From the NCBI GenBank assembly GCA_003971905.1, contig RSEE01000029.1, positions 372,001 to 436,000 of the forward strand: 64,000 bases of DNA, read 5' to 3'. The notes under the pieces are model-generated. The model was given only the letters and a program-made list of their open reading frames with translations. It searched no databases and was not told where the DNA came from. Positions 33,784-45,957 of this stretch are shown here, piece by piece; positions within the stretch are counted from its first letter, which is position 1, and the number at the start of each line of letters is the position of its first letter. The DNA comes from Moniliella sp. 'wahieum'. Its lineage: Eukaryota; Basidiomycota; Moniliellomycetes; Moniliellales; Moniliellaceae. The position numbers and the translations under genes were made by a program.

Positions 33784-35035
33784 TTAGAACTCTGCAGCTA
33801 GAACGTGGGCGGGTGGCGACTCCTGCTTGGTAAGGTCAATCGAGCGTTGGATCTCCTCCACCTCGTCGGGCCGGACTGGGTTGGGATCGACCGAGTGGGC
33901 CTCGGAGCGCAACCGATTGATCAAACGGATCCCATTGACTGCCTTGCGGAACGTCATCTTGCCATCAAACGCTCGTTTCATCCCGGGCATCAAATCTGCT
34001 TCTTGCGGTTCCGCGCCGGCCAACCAAGGGTGTTCCAACGCTTGCGCGGCCGTCATGCGCTTCCCTGGATCGACCACCAAGAGTTTCGCAATAAAGTCCT
34101 TGGCCGAGGGAGAGACACGGTCCCAGTACACACGCGGTTCAAACGCATAGTCAGCCCGCGTGATCGCCTTAACCTCCTCGGCCATCGAGTCACGATCAAA
34201 GGGCGTGTAACCCGAGAGGAGAAAGTAGGTGATCACCCCTACCGCCCACAAATCCACTGGCTTGTAGTGCCCCGTCTTGGTAAAGATCTCAGGTGCCATG
34301 TACCCGGGCGTACCACAGGTTGTGTTGAGCAGCGTCATCTTGCCATCGTCCACAATGCGTGACAGTCCAAAATCGGCAATAACCAGCTCGGCTTTTTCGC
34401 CCTTGTCCTTGAAGAGCAGATTCTCGGGTTTGAGGTCTAAGTAGAATGGAGAGAGACATGTTTAGGCGGTCAAGACAGTGTCAACAGCGCACAAAATGGG
34501 CGGATGAAGGGGACGTACCGCGGTGAATAACGCCGTTGGCGTGCAGGTACTTGACGGCATCTACGATGGTTCGTACGAGGTGGGCGGCATCCCTACAGGA
34601 TGCGGGAACGGGCAGTGAGAAGAGGGGATGGGGGGTCAGATTCGCTCTAGATAAAGCCAGAGGAATGGGTGGGTGCTGGGTACCAATCGAAACGTACTTT
34701 TCATAATACGATCCCCGTGCGCAAATCCGGTCAAACAGTTCCCCTCCCGTGCAGAGCTCAGTGACGACATAGAGGCTGTTGAGCGTCTCGAAATAGTCCA
34801 CCAACGTGACACAGTTGGGATGGCCTTGGGATACTTTCCTCATAGCCAAAATCTCGTTGCGGATCATCTGCTCACGTCCCCGCAGCAACTTTTTGGTAAT
34901 GATCTTGCAGGCAAACCGTTGGCCATCGACGATTCGTTGCGCCTCTTTGACTACGGCGTAGGTGCCACTGCCCAAGGTGCGGCCCGTCTTGTATGCACAC
35001 GGTACCGTTCGCACCTTCTTTTGGGTCGACGACAT
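33784..35035 (-). CDS. Calcium/calmodulin-dependent protein kinase (CMK type)
   Basis: A serine/threonine kinase of the CaMK family, 354 residues, with no frameshift. Exon 1 (35035-34698) has MSSTQKKVRTVPCAYKTGRT, the glycine loop LGSGTYAVVKEA and the ATP-binding Lys in FACKIITKKLLRG. Intron 34697-34593 (105 nt). Exon 2 (34592-34519) encodes DAAHLVRTIVDAVKYLHANG and VIHR. Intron 34518-34437 (82 nt). Exon 3 (34436-33784) gives DLKPENLLFKD, IADFGLSR, CGTPGYMAPEIFTKTGHYKP and, beyond the catalytic core, AFDGKMTFRKAVNGIRLINR, a basic amphipathic stretch in the position of the CaMK autoinhibitory/calmodulin-binding helix. All catalytic motifs (VAIK-type Lys, HRD, DFG, APE) are present. Introns have consensus borders, making this the best-defined gene model in the window. 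Confidence 0.95.
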
Positions 35036-35765
35036 GGCACAAAGGAAAGAAAGGTCAAGAGGAGGTGGTGGGGCAGGCAAAGGAAGTGAGGGAAGAAGCT
35101 ATCAGCGGTTCGGTTGGGGGAGGCCGAGGTTGGATTGCGTGGAGGAAGGAGATCCACAGCTCACACTACGCAGCCTGTGTCACTCTCCACTGCATAGCAA
35201 TGCCCTCAATCCGCCTTTCACTCTGTGTTCAATATTCACTAGCTCACTCTGTAACCCAACCTACTGACCCGACTCACCCCTCCGGCCCACGCGCCCACGC
35301 GTCACAACACGCACCCAGTGAGTGAGTACCTAGTAGATCCCAGTAACTGGGTTGCTCACAGCCTCAGGGTCTCAGGCCCTCCTCAGGTCTCGCCGTCACG
35401 CGTCCCTGGCCACCCCATTATGCACCACCCCCGCACAAGCCGAGCAGCTGGGCAAGCTGGAGGCCAGCTGGAGGCCGTTTGGGCAGTGCTAGCGACCTGT
35501 GGTTGCGCGAGCTTGATGCATGAGCGCCATGAGCGAAAGACCCTAACGAGCTAGTGACTACGAACCTCGGGAGCGAGCGCTGAGCTAGTGATATAGCTAG
35601 CTGGTGCTAGTGATCGAGTGATCGATGATGCTAGTGATCGACGTGGCGGTGGTCCGGTGATACCACTGGTTGCACCGCATTTGGCACTGCCCCCTTGGTG
35701 GCCACCGGTGATGGGGATCCGCACCGCCCTCGTACTCTGATTGGTTCGGTTTGGTCTGCAAATCC

Positions 35766-35800
35766 CTTCAAGCTTCACGCGTCACGCTTCAAGCTTCAAA
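35766..35800 (+). repeat. Degenerate heptamer array (CTTCAAG/CTTCACG)
   Basis: Five consecutive 7-mers: CTTCAAG, CTTCACG, CGTCACG, CTTCAAG, CTTCAAA. The unit is related to the complement of GAAGCTT arrays elsewhere. Confidence 0.8.
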
Positions 35801-37351
35801 ATCCATTTGCTCGCGAGCCAGGGTGGGCATCCCATAGTCCAATCGTAGGGTCGTCAACGCGCCAACGCGCCAACGAAGTACATGCAATATGCAACAGAGG
35901 AACAGCTTTGCAAGACCCCAACCCCCCAACAGACCCGTACTGAGCTACCGAGGACTCTCAAGCTTCTCAAGCCGTGTCCAATAATACGCCTGCCTAGCCC
36001 ATACTGGAAGCAAACGCAAAAGGTATTCAAGTTTAACCGGTTATCTAGGTTGTATAGTAGACCGTCAAAAGATATGCCCCCCTGGCGCCTATATACAGTC
36101 CCCTTGTCCTTCGCACATTGCCGTGCTATGCCATGTGTGCTGTTGGTCGAATGCCGCCACGTTCTGCGCCACCCCCTGGCCTTGCTTGCTCGGCCAGGCG
36201 CGTATGGGTGTGCGGTCGGGTCGAGAGGGGTATCGCAAAGGATAGGAAGACGGCACGGAAACTTTTCGCGTGAGAACTGCGCCATTTTGCTTGGTTAGAG
36301 TATGTGGACGCTCCGCACATGTCACACCTCAGTCGTGGAACGCAGCAAGCACAGGACGAGATAGCCGGCTCTCTGTTCCTCCTCCTCCTGGGCACCTGAG
36401 CTCGGGTTTTCTCCACGGTGGAACTCGACTGGTTGATGCATGGTGCCTGTCCATGATGATCTCGATGATCGTTCGGATTATCGATGAAGCTCTGTGATAC
36501 AAGTCAGGATGAAGCTTGAAGCTGCATCTTCATGCATCTCATGCATCATGCACATTGTGACACCAAATTCTAGTTTCCGACAGTCACTCTCTCCGACGTT
36601 GTAGACGTGTCATGCAGGTCATGCGTTCCTCTTGCTTGCATGAGCAGGGGGGGTCGCCCCGTCGTGCATCACCTTGTCGACGTTGGGCCTCCCTCCGGTT
36701 CTGCCCTGCGCTCTGCCAGCTCTGCCTGTTAGGCGGTACGGGCGACTCTGATAGAACAAACCTCTCATGTCCTCAAATGCTCATGCTTCTCACCTCTGGA
36801 TGCGATTCGTCCTAAGTCTACAGGGGAAGAGTCGGGTGAAAAGCATGCATTGGAACAATCTTCCACTCATCAGGCTCGAGGAGAAAGGCAAATGCACCCG
36901 GCAGAGAAAGGACGAGAATCAGATAGAATGCTTAAAGCGTATCGGCATCAACCGTTGCGACGCGGTTGGATCCGTGCTTGACTCTAATTGTTAATGGATC
37001 ATCATCTCGTCCTTCTCTGCGCGGGAGCAAAGCGTTCCATCGAGCGATCGAGGGAGGGGTTGAGCAACAAGCAAAACCAGAAGATGGATAATAGCGAGGA
37101 TCCGAATGCATTACTGGGGACATGTTGGTGGATTGGTGTGGTGGGGGGGTGGTTGGGGTTGGAGTGGTGGTGGTGGTGGTGGCCCAAAATGGTTTGAGGG
37201 TCGGACGGCTGAATAATAGGGCAGCACAAGAAAAAACCTGGGTGGAGGGTAATCGGTGCAATGCATTATTACCGCTGCAGCCGCCAATTCTTATGGATTC
37301 CGCCCAAATTGCGGCAGGTTCAGGCTGAACATTCAATCAACGTTGAATTTT

Positions 37352-37393
37352 GAATGTTGAAGCTTGAAGCTTGAAGCTTGAAGCTTGAAGCTT
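37352..37393 (+). repeat. (GAAGCTT)5 heptamer array
   Basis: Five perfect GAAGCTT units at 37359-37393, preceded by a degenerate GAATGTT unit and by other TTGAA-type sequence from about 37330. It is the longest perfect array of this unit in the window. Confidence 0.9.
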
Positions 37394-37629
37394 ACAGTTG
37401 GAACGCCCTTCGGAACGCAATACGGCTGTGTGCGCCTGCACCCCGTCAGACAGCAGCCACAACAGTAGAGAAGCAGCCGAGGGCGTATTATACGCGACGG
37501 AGCATTGAACTACGGGCCATACTTCATCATACCACTTGAGGACCACATGTTGTATTCTACCCTCCTAGTCGCGCATTGCGTACAGGATATCACTCTTCCT
37601 AAAAGCCAAGATGAGACGCACTCCCCCTG

Positions 37630-37822
37630 TATGTCACAGCCGGGGCTAAGGCGAGAAGAGGAGACCAGAATCGGACTAGTAGCTAGGGCAAGGGGTGTAG
37701 CAATCGTTCGTGGGGAAGAAGAGAACAGAGGACGTCGTGCGAAGTGGAAGAAACAGGAAAGAGCGAGACGCTCGAGACGAAGAAATTGGAAATAGAAGCG
37801 AGATCAGCCAAACTACGACACT
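37630..37822 (-). repeat. Dispersed ~180-bp repeat, copy B (reverse)
   Basis: Read on the minus strand it follows copy A (9905-10092) almost base for base with small indels. It starts GTCGTAGTTTGGCTGATCTC, includes CCAATTTCTTCGTCTCGAGC and CCCCACGAACGATTGCTACA, and ends TTAGCCCCGGCTGTGACA. Confidence 0.75.
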
Positions 37823-38064
37823 GCAACAGATAAGAAGGAAAAAAGGTCTAGAGACTAGGATTATATAGTCGCACAGCTCACAGAAGTAAGTATATACCAT
37901 TGAACGTAAGTCATTCACTCAACGTAAATATAGACCGCAACCACAGTACGAAGCTAGTTGGTCCAAAGTACGGAGTGCCCGTTACCGAAAAGATGATTGG
38001 CAAAAAGTGCCGTGCACTAGAAGTAGCGATCGACATGCAATCACGGGGGAAAAGATCATCGGCT

Positions 38065-40757
38065 TTATTTCGGCCGTTTGATTGGGTTGGGCAACCACTG
38101 ACCATTGGGTGCGGGTGCAAAGCCATGGGCAGGTACCTCCTTCATGGTGAGAGTGTAGGAACCCTGGAGGTTTTGCGCTTCCACCCGGTTGCCCCACCAA
38201 AGGTGTTCACCATTAAACGCATTGTCGACCGCGAGGCGGCGCGTGGTGGGTACCTCGAGACACAATGAAATGAGGAAGGACATGATGGCCGAGCCACAGT
38301 CAAACCCGGCAGAGAGAATGTAGTTGTAGTCGCTCCAAAATTCAAAGTAGTGGTGGCGGAGGTAGTACTGGAAGAACCAGCGACCAGGAACCAGGAGGTA
38401 AAGTTGATGCCCGTCGCAGGAGGCATCATACCCGTCGCCGAGAAGAAGACGGGCCAGTTGATGAGGCGCACCCACGAGTTGGGGTACTTTTTGGCCAGAT
38501 ACCACGTCGGGATGGGAATCACAGCACCAATGATGAACATGATGTTTAGTGCACCGTACGTCTGGCCAATTGCAAACGTCTTAGCGGGCCCGATGAGCCC
38601 CCAGATAATGCTCGCTAAAGAGACAGAAAGCATCCAAGTGATCATAGAAGGTCAGATAATTAAGGAAGAGAAAGCACGGTAGAAGGAAACGTACCAGAGT
38701 AGAAGGTGTGTTGATACTGGCACGTAAAGTGAGCCGGGCTGATCTTTTCGGCGGGATTGACACCACAGAGGTTGTGGGTCGATCCAAAGAGGAAGGCAGT
38801 GACACCAACTTGCACCAGGCAGGCCCAGATGGTGGAAATCATCTGAGCCCAGAACAGTCGCGGGGGGGATCTTCATATAGTGACCCAGCTTTAGGTCCGA
38901 TACAAAGGTAACAGCTTGGGCCATGGAAATGTAGCCAAACGTCTTGAAATCATCATGGCCACCGGCTTGCCCGGAATGGCGTAACCAACAATCATCTCGC
39001 TAATCACGTTGAGACCCGGCTCGTTGGCAGTCACAGCAACGATGATACCGATCGGGATGGTGTAGAGAGCGCTCATGAGGATGGCAATGATGAACAGCCA
39101 AATGGGCAACTGGGTCTTGTAGCAGTAAATTGCAGGGACAGCCATCGCAAAGGAGGCCAAGAAGGTCACCAAGTACCACAGTAAGGAACTTCCTTGTACC
39201 CGACATGAGACGAGCGTGAATGTCAGGTCCTCATGAAGAGACCTTTGATGCTGACAATCTGAGGCGCGTAGTAGAAGGCGACATGCGTCAGCGTCGATGT
39301 GATGGCCCCAAACCCAACGCAGTAGCTAATGATGAATGTCTGCCCTCACACCGTGTCAGTATACTGAAATCAAATCTAGGCAAGCAACAAGAAGGGGACA
39401 TACGGCACTGAGGTACTCCTTGGAATAAGTCTCGTAGGCAGCTTCGTTCAGCACATAATCTTTCGTCACCACATGGCTCACCGAGTAGGGCTTGCCAAAA
39501 CGGTCAAAGATGCCCGAGTCGGAGAAAGTGAGGTAACCCGTGTACTTGGTATTGGTGGCCCACATGATGGGCGCCACAAACGCAATGATGACAAAGTAAC
39601 CCACCATCGTATTGGCAATGGCAAACCAAGGGACAAAGATGGGCGAACCAAGTCCACTCGTAACCTGCAGCCAATCGAGAGTGATCAGGTTGAAACCAAT
39701 GCCGCCCGACCCACCAAAGACAAGGTTGACACCTTTGTTCTTGGGAGCTGCCCAGGCGGGCCAAAAGACAGAGAGACCCGTAAAGAGATACGACGGAACC
39801 ACTTCCCACAAAAACATGAGGAACGACGCCACGGAAAACATCTTGAATCGAGACCAGCCACGGAAACAGCCGACCTTCTTGTTATCGTGCATCGATGTGA
39901 GGAACGCTGTGCTGGTCAAATTGCTTGGCCAAATCATCGAGGCAGGCCATACCAGCACCTGGCGACAGAAGCCAGCATAAGAAAATCCAATGAGCTGGGT
40001 CGAGAGAGTAAGAAGAATCATGTACCCGCAGTGATGTGCTGACCGTAGTACGCGTGCTGCGTGATGAGATGTCTGTGGAGTATGCCGAGCCTACGCCAAC
40101 CGTGGCCATCACAGTGATCAGCGTGTGTTCCTTGATGTTAAACGGACCGGGGTTGACCCAGTCGGCCAAGGGCCAATGGCGGGGGTAGGGAATCTTGGAC
40201 ATGGCCACACCAATGGGGTAGGCAAACAGTTGCACTGCAATAGATGGGAATCGAACCATAGGCCACTATTATCACAGAGCGAAAAGAAACAATGAGTAAG
40301 TTAGCCCGAGACGTCCCCTCTTCTGCGAGCACAAACAACATCACGGAGAACAAATGCAACGTACCTGAGCAGAGAAGTACATGTTGATACCACTGAGCAC
40401 TGTGCAGGAAACCATGCCCATGAGCCAGGTGCGCAACGTGTTGGCCCTCATGGTTGGGTCGTCAATGTTGCTGACGGCGGCACGCACTTCGGGGTAGATG
40501 GAATCGTCCCCGATCACATCCTCAAGACGCAGCTCTGCCTTCTGGTCGCCCTTGCGAAGCGCACGATCTGCTTCTTGCAGAAGTTCGGGGTCAAGGTTAG
40601 GATCGTTGATGCGGCCATTGGTGATCTCATGACGAATGTCGTTCTCAATGCCACCGAAATAGGACGCTTCGTGGTCGAGTGTAGGCGGTTTGGGGGTTCT
40701 CAGCGTTCTCAACCGGCTCCTTGGTCACTACCTCCTTCCGGTAGGGCTGATGTCCAT
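38065..40757 (-). CDS. Oligopeptide transporter, OPT family
   Basis: A proton-coupled small-peptide transporter of the plasma membrane with many transmembrane segments. From the N-terminus: acidic cytoplasmic region [50 protein letters not shown], the OPT signature [19 protein letters not shown], and [20 protein letters not shown]. These are followed by [80 protein letters not shown] and the end [20 protein letters not shown]. Introns with consensus borders are at 40364-40266, 39403-39364 and 38694-38615. Frame breaks at about 40690, 40065, 40030, 39230, 38935, 38860 and 38375 fit base losses. The ATG at 40757 (MDISPTG) is the likely start but is separated from the open frame by one of these breaks. 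Confidence 0.9.
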
Positions 40758-41280
40758 GGTGGTGGGGGTGGGGGAAGGATGGGGGGAAACAACGGGGGTG
40801 GAACGCAGACGAACAGCTATTATAACTAAAGGTCAAGATGGTGCAAAAAGGCAAAGTGACCCTTGTGAAACATTGACCTTAGTGTCGGCCAGTGCGTTAA
40901 TCGATGATCGAGATGATCGAGAGGCGATAATCACACCTAGATAAACCCGGTCTCCACACGCGACGAGGCATGGGGGCACTGTGCGGTGGCCACAAACGAG
41001 AACATGTGGGGGAATCAAAAACAGCTCTGGTGAGATTGAGATGCCTGAGTACCTGAGTGAGGCTCCGGCCCCTCTGAGGCCTCAGTCTGGGCTGGGCTCG
41101 CCATAGACCCGCTCTCATTCTCTTGGCATGATGAGGCCCGGAGCGGGAGGCAGCAGGAAATTTTGTTCGACGTGCTGTGAGTGATCATGGAGAGATGCGG
41201 ATGGCATGTGCTCGTCGCACTCGTCAAATGAAAGTGCGCCTTGGCAAACTTGGTGGGAGACCATATGGCGAGGTGATCTT

Positions 41281-41322
41281 GCAAGATGCAAGATGAAAGA
41301 TGCAAGCGTCAAGCTGCAAGCG
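41281..41322 (+). repeat. Degenerate heptamer array (GCAAGAT/GCAAGCG)
   Basis: Six consecutive 7-mers: GCAAGAT, GCAAGAT, GAAAGAT, GCAAGCG, TCAAGCT, GCAAGCG. The period stays 7 although the units drift. Confidence 0.85.
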
Positions 41323-43230
41323 GCTTCATGCACTTCATGAGCCTTACGCGCCTCCAGATGTTATCGACTATCGTAAGTCCGTGTGCTACACGTGGCTGGA
41401 CTTCAATGTCTTTTGGGCTTTTTCCAGAGTCTAGCTGTTCAACGGAAGGGCGATCTTGCCCTGTCTTGTTGCCACCTCTGTACTTTCTGTGCGGAGATCC
41501 AGGCTCTCTGTCGTGGTGACAAATTATGTGCCGGAAGCACACTGAAGGACTGCGAGCACTGATGCACTGATTGGTTCCTGTGTGTTTCCTCTGTGATAGT
41601 CAGGTGGCGCCGCGTTAGTGTAACTCACAGACCCTTACAATCGCTCATACATCATACCCACATTATCGATTATCACTAGCACTAGTCACTGTTAGTCACT
41701 CTCGATCTCGATTATTAAGTTGCGAATATGCTCTTCTAGGCAACAGACAGTGGAGAAAGACGGCTCCACGCTCCACCCACACAAGCAACAACCGCATGTC
41801 AGGAAATGTACAGGATGCATACGCCTGCAGGGCAACGCCATTGAATTCTCTTTTTCTCTCCCGCACTATCCATTTCACAGCGGACATATTCGAAGTGATT
41901 AGAGGCCTTAGGCCCCTTGTTTGGCGGGTGTGAGAGACTTGAAGCTTGACATGTGACAGATGTGCTGCACGTGTGTGGTCCTATTTTTTGCTTTCTGTGC
42001 TGCACCATTTCCGCGCCTATATATACTTTGTATGTAACTCCCACCTTTTACCTCAATTGAGGCCTCAGGCCTCAGGCCTACATCTGAGAGGGGGCGGATT
42101 GACCATGATCCGTCGGGGCTGTGGGAGAGAGTGTAGAACACCAAGTCGCCCACTTGTATATTTGACCACCGCCTTCAACATTGGATACACATCGCCTCAT
42201 TCGTCATTAGAACTGTGTGGGTCTTATACGTGGACCCGACCCCGAGTTCTGGGTTTCTCCAGATGTGAACGTGTGAACAAGAAAAAGAAGACATACTTTT
42301 TCGGGTAGCAACAATTCCACCAGGTGACCATCTGCAGGGTGTGGGACTCTCCCTCTCTTCCTTATCTCCACACTGATAATAGAGCACAGCGGCCGGGGCT
42401 GCGGACCCGACGGTTTCTTATTGTGGATTTGGGCAGAGGTTTGATGGTGCCGGACGAGGACGACATTTTACCATGTATTGTGGGAAATGAGATGGACGTC
42501 TCGCCACGCGCGTGAGTTTTCTGTGAGAAGCTGGGTGGGGACCTGCCGAGCCTTACCCTCAACTTACGGAACGGACGTGCGTCGATCGAGACTGTGATTG
42601 GACTGGAGAAAAAGGTCAACTTTCAACGTTCAACGCGTTCAAGTTCAACACGTTCAACGTCCAACCGATTATCTTGTCACTATCACTATATTGTGGATTC
42701 AGAAGCCCCGCACAAAAGCCGATGGTCGATGGGGGACGGTGGTATTTGAGAAAGCACGGTACACGTTGTTACTTGCAGCGAGATGTTCGAAGGCGCCAGC
42801 TGGAACTACTTTATCTCGAAAAACAACACCCCGGTGGGCGGGAAAGTTTTATAGTACAAGGAGACCACCGTCGGGCCTACGGCCCGGTCAGCTGCTGGGG
42901 CTTCTCGCCCCAGCTTGTGCTGGACGACCGTCGCCACAGTAGCCACCGTTCTACCGGTCTACCGTTCCACCTGGAGAGGGTACCATATCACCAATTTGAT
43001 CTGCTGGCGATTCCCCTGATTCCTTAAGTGGGGTTGGCGCTACCAACTAGTGAGCGCACGCAGGATGAACGGGTCGGTTTAGGCGCAGCGTTTCGTGTTC
43101 CCAGCCTTAGGCTCTGTCAATGATACGGTTGCAGTATAGTAGGTATGGCGTTGGCAATGGACGTCTTGTGGCAAGAGTGGTGGAGCGGAGAACCAGTGGA
43201 TGCTGCTGGTTCATATCGATGGAGTTGTGG

Positions 43231-43406
43231 TGTCACCGAATGACTAAGCTCGCTCCAATTTCCAATTCTGCATCCTGTGTCTCTCGCTCTTCCCTTCCCT
43301 TTTGCTTCTGTTCTCTGCCTGATGCCTTCTGTTTCCCCCACGAACGATCTTGCCTTTCCCCCCCCTGACAGGACCTTGGTCTCCCTCGTTTAGCCCCGAC
43401 TGTTAC
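43231..43406 (+). repeat. Dispersed ~180-bp repeat, copy C (diverged)
   Basis: It shares the order of blocks with copies A and B: CTCGCTCCAATTTCCAATT, TCTCTCGCTC, a TTCTGTTCTC block, CCCCCACGAACGATCTTG, GGTCTCC and TTTAGCCCCGACTGTTACA. It is more diverged and has internal gaps. Confidence 0.6.
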
Positions 43407-43490
43407 ATGTGGCTGATGCTTGGATTTTGCTTGCTGCTTTGCTATAGCGTCGGATGGGCCATTGGTCTGTTCCTTGCGAATTTCAGTGCT

Positions 43491-43518
43491 GCATGATGCA
43501 TGATACATGACGCGTGAC
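43491..43518 (+). repeat. Degenerate heptamer array (GCATGAT/GCGTGAC)
   Basis: Units GCATGAT, GCATGAT, ACATGAC, GCGTGAC. A sister array lies at 29479-29499. Confidence 0.75.
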
Positions 43519-43964
43519 GGCGGCTGGCCTGGGGCCTGAGGCTGAGTATACTGGGGCTGGAGTGGCGGGCTGCGGACTCCCGCAGTCACTTTCGCAGTGC
43601 CCCCCGCGGGAGGCACGGGGGCAGCCACACGCTGTCGGGATGCCGATCAGCGCCCTGCTGCCGCTGGTGCCAGGCTCGCCAGGGTCCACCTCTGCCGGGG
43701 GCGCGCGCGGATCACAGCGGCCGAGTGCCTGGGATAGGCCGCCGATCTGCTGACATAACCACCCGCCCCACCGGCCACGCGCCCCGAGGCGCGGCGGCGG
43801 CTTGGACGCCTGGGCACCCTTAGGGTTACCCAGCAGCCCTTCGCCTCAGATCAGCTGTCGCCGCCAGCATCCACCCAACCTCACCCCATCCATCCTCTCC
43901 ATCGCCGCCGCTGGCTCGGCCCCCTCCATCCCCACCCTCCCACATCTCCTCACGCCCGCGCGCA

Positions 43965-45957
43965 ATGCCTGCTGCCAACCAGACGCCGTCCTCTCCGCCG
44001 GCTGGTCCAACTACCGCCTCAACCACCAGCCCAAGCCCCGCCCCAGCCGCCCGTCTGGGGCAAGCGTGCACGTAGGTTCCCCTCGCCCTGTCCTGTGCCC
44101 GTCTTCTCCAGCTGCATCCTGACCACGTCTCACGCAGTCAACCAGACCCAGTGCCTCCTTGCCGAGGGCTACCTCGCCCCCGCCGCCGGCGCTCTCGTTG
44201 ATACCTCTGTCAAGACCACCATTTCTTGGGACACTACCTGCTTCAAGAACAGCGGCGGCACGCTGACATGTACCTGTATGCCCTCAACAAGTCGTCCCTC
44301 CTTCTCCCTATCCATGGATGGCGCTCCATCCCCCCGACAAGGGCTCTACCTCGGTTAAGCTCGCTCCCTCGTGGTGGATTGATGACCCGCATACCTCCCA
44401 GAACCAGAGCTTGTACATCAACATTGTCACCTCGGGCAACCAGCCGTGGGACACGGCCACCCAACCGGCCCCACCTGGACCGCGATGTACGTCGCCCTAG
44501 CAAGGTCACAACCCCCCAAGGACGCCTTATCTGATCCGTCGATGAGCGACAAGGTCATCTCCGTCTTCTACGCCTCGGGCGGCTTGACCGGTGCAGGCAA
44601 GACTGCGGCAATTGTGTGTCCGCTCATTGTGCTTGTCGTGGTTGTTTCTTTGGTCATCCGCAAACTCCACATTAATCGCAACAACAAGACGGCCGACTTT
44701 GCCGAGAAGGTGGCAAGCGCATGAGCCGTATCTCCATCGACTGGAACGCAGGTGGAGATGGTCGTCACGGTGCTGTTCCGGGTTCCCGCCCGGCTTCCTA
44801 CGTCTCGCAGTCTCGCCCGGCAGCACGTTTGGTCCAGGGATGCATGGCACTTCGTACTCGGTAGACTATGGGCTGCACAACCGTGCCGGCATCGGTGCGA
44901 GCAACGACATGGACTGGAACAATGCAGGTCAGCGCTCCTCCCAAATTTCCTTTGCTCCAGGCACGCGTGTCTCGGCATACGACCCTACCGTGCCCTCCCC
45001 CTTGGCTGGCGATCGGTCTCATCGTGCCTCCTCCTCGACGGGCGTCATTGGTTCCGGGTCCAACTTGAAACAATCGTGGTACCCCCCTGCCCCTGCTCGT
45101 CGTGGGATGGAAGACGACGACATGGAGGATCTAGACGACTTTGCCGTCATGTCGGCCGAAGAGAAAATGGGCGCTCGTCCGCTTCCTTCGCCGAGGCAAT
45201 TGAACTGGAAATCCCCGGAGGGAGTCATCCCCTGTCTGCTGCCCCTGGGCCGCATGACTCGGTCATCACTCCCTCCGAGGCGACCAACCCCTTTGATCTG
45301 GATCTGACCCCGGGCCAGTCTCCCATGCCGCCCCAACAGGAATTTGGTCTTGCCTACGCAGATACTTCCTTTTCCCACGATGCAGCGTACGATGATGGTG
45401 CTATGGTTTCCAACGGACCCATTGGCCATGCCTACACGCAATCGGAGGACCAACGCTACGGCCCCCAACCTGTTTACCTGCCAGAGGAGAGTACGACCGC
45501 AGAAACAGCGACCCACGTGATTGCCGAGCCCGAAGCGCAAGGCCAACACCCCCTTTTCGTCGCCGACGCGGCGGATGATCCTTGGTCGGCCGATATGGAT
45601 GCGCGGCCGGCTGGCCATCAGCCCAGGGCGAGCGAGGCATGGACGCCCGCTGATTTCCCCGCGGCCGAGCCAGTTGACCAAGACTTTGCCGCTTACCAAG
45701 CCGCTGCCGCCGCGGGGCTTACCGACGACCTGCCTGCCGGAGGACATGCGCGGTCCACGTCGGTGGCCCAGCGAGAAGTGGGGAACACCCATGCTCGTAC
45801 TGCCTCTGCAGGCCCGCGCACACTGGTAGGAGCTGCTCGGCCTCAGTCGGGCGTTTCGGGCCAATCGGTTGGAACGTCGTTGGTGTCGAATGAAGATCAA
45901 GTGGTAGGCTACACTGAGCCAGGTGGCTACCCCGATGCATATGATCACCACGCCTGA
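43965..45957 (+). CDS. Conserved fungal single-pass membrane protein (function unknown)
   Basis: An extracellular/luminal part (NQTQCLLAEGYLAPAAGALV, ISWDTTCFKNSGGTLTCT, YIN..VTSGNQPWDTATPTG) is followed by one transmembrane segment (AAIVCPLIVLVVVVSLVIR) at about 44605-44662. A long cytoplasmic tail starts with ADFAEKVASAMSRISIDWNA. I recall a widespread family of fungal proteins with this build: Cys-containing ectodomain, one membrane span and an MS-IS-DW motif just inside. Its function is unknown to me. The tail (about 400 residues) is Asp/Gly/Pro-rich, with EDDDMEDLDDFAVMSAEEKM and TPSEATNPFDLDLTPGQSPM. An intron at 44072-44137 joins VWGKRA to LNQTQC. Frame breaks occur near 44285, 44335, 44505, 44725, 44840 and 45185. 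The start at 43965 is uncertain; a signal peptide should lie upstream but is not resolved. Confidence 0.65.

Larger units (their letters stand above)
35036..38064. other. Long repeat-rich spacer
   Basis: About 3 kb with no supported gene. It contains TGATCGA/CTAGTGA clusters at 35575-35645, a CTTCAAG/CTTCACG heptamer array at 35766-35800 and CATGCAT runs at 36530-36552. A (GAAGCTT)5 array lies at 37359-37393 and dispersed-repeat copy B at 37630-37822. The last 200 bp may be the OPT 3' untranslated region. Confidence 0.5.
40758..43964. other. Long repeat-rich spacer
   Basis: About 3.2 kb upstream of both flanking genes. It holds ATGATCGAG pairs (40900-40922), a GCAAGAT/GCAAGCG heptamer array (41281-41322), TTATCGATTATC (about 41661), GGCCTCA triplets (42061-42081), a GTTCAAC-type heptamer run (42612-42664), dispersed-repeat copy C (43231-43406) and a GCATGAT array (43491-43518). 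No supported gene. The low-complexity frames at 43514-43900 are GC-rich and unassigned. Confidence 0.5.

Noticed and set aside
40230-40252. T-arm-like GGTTCGATTCCC on the minus strand, a possible tRNA
   Set aside because: It lies within the OPT coding exon ([10 protein letters not shown]) and no cloverleaf can be built around it.
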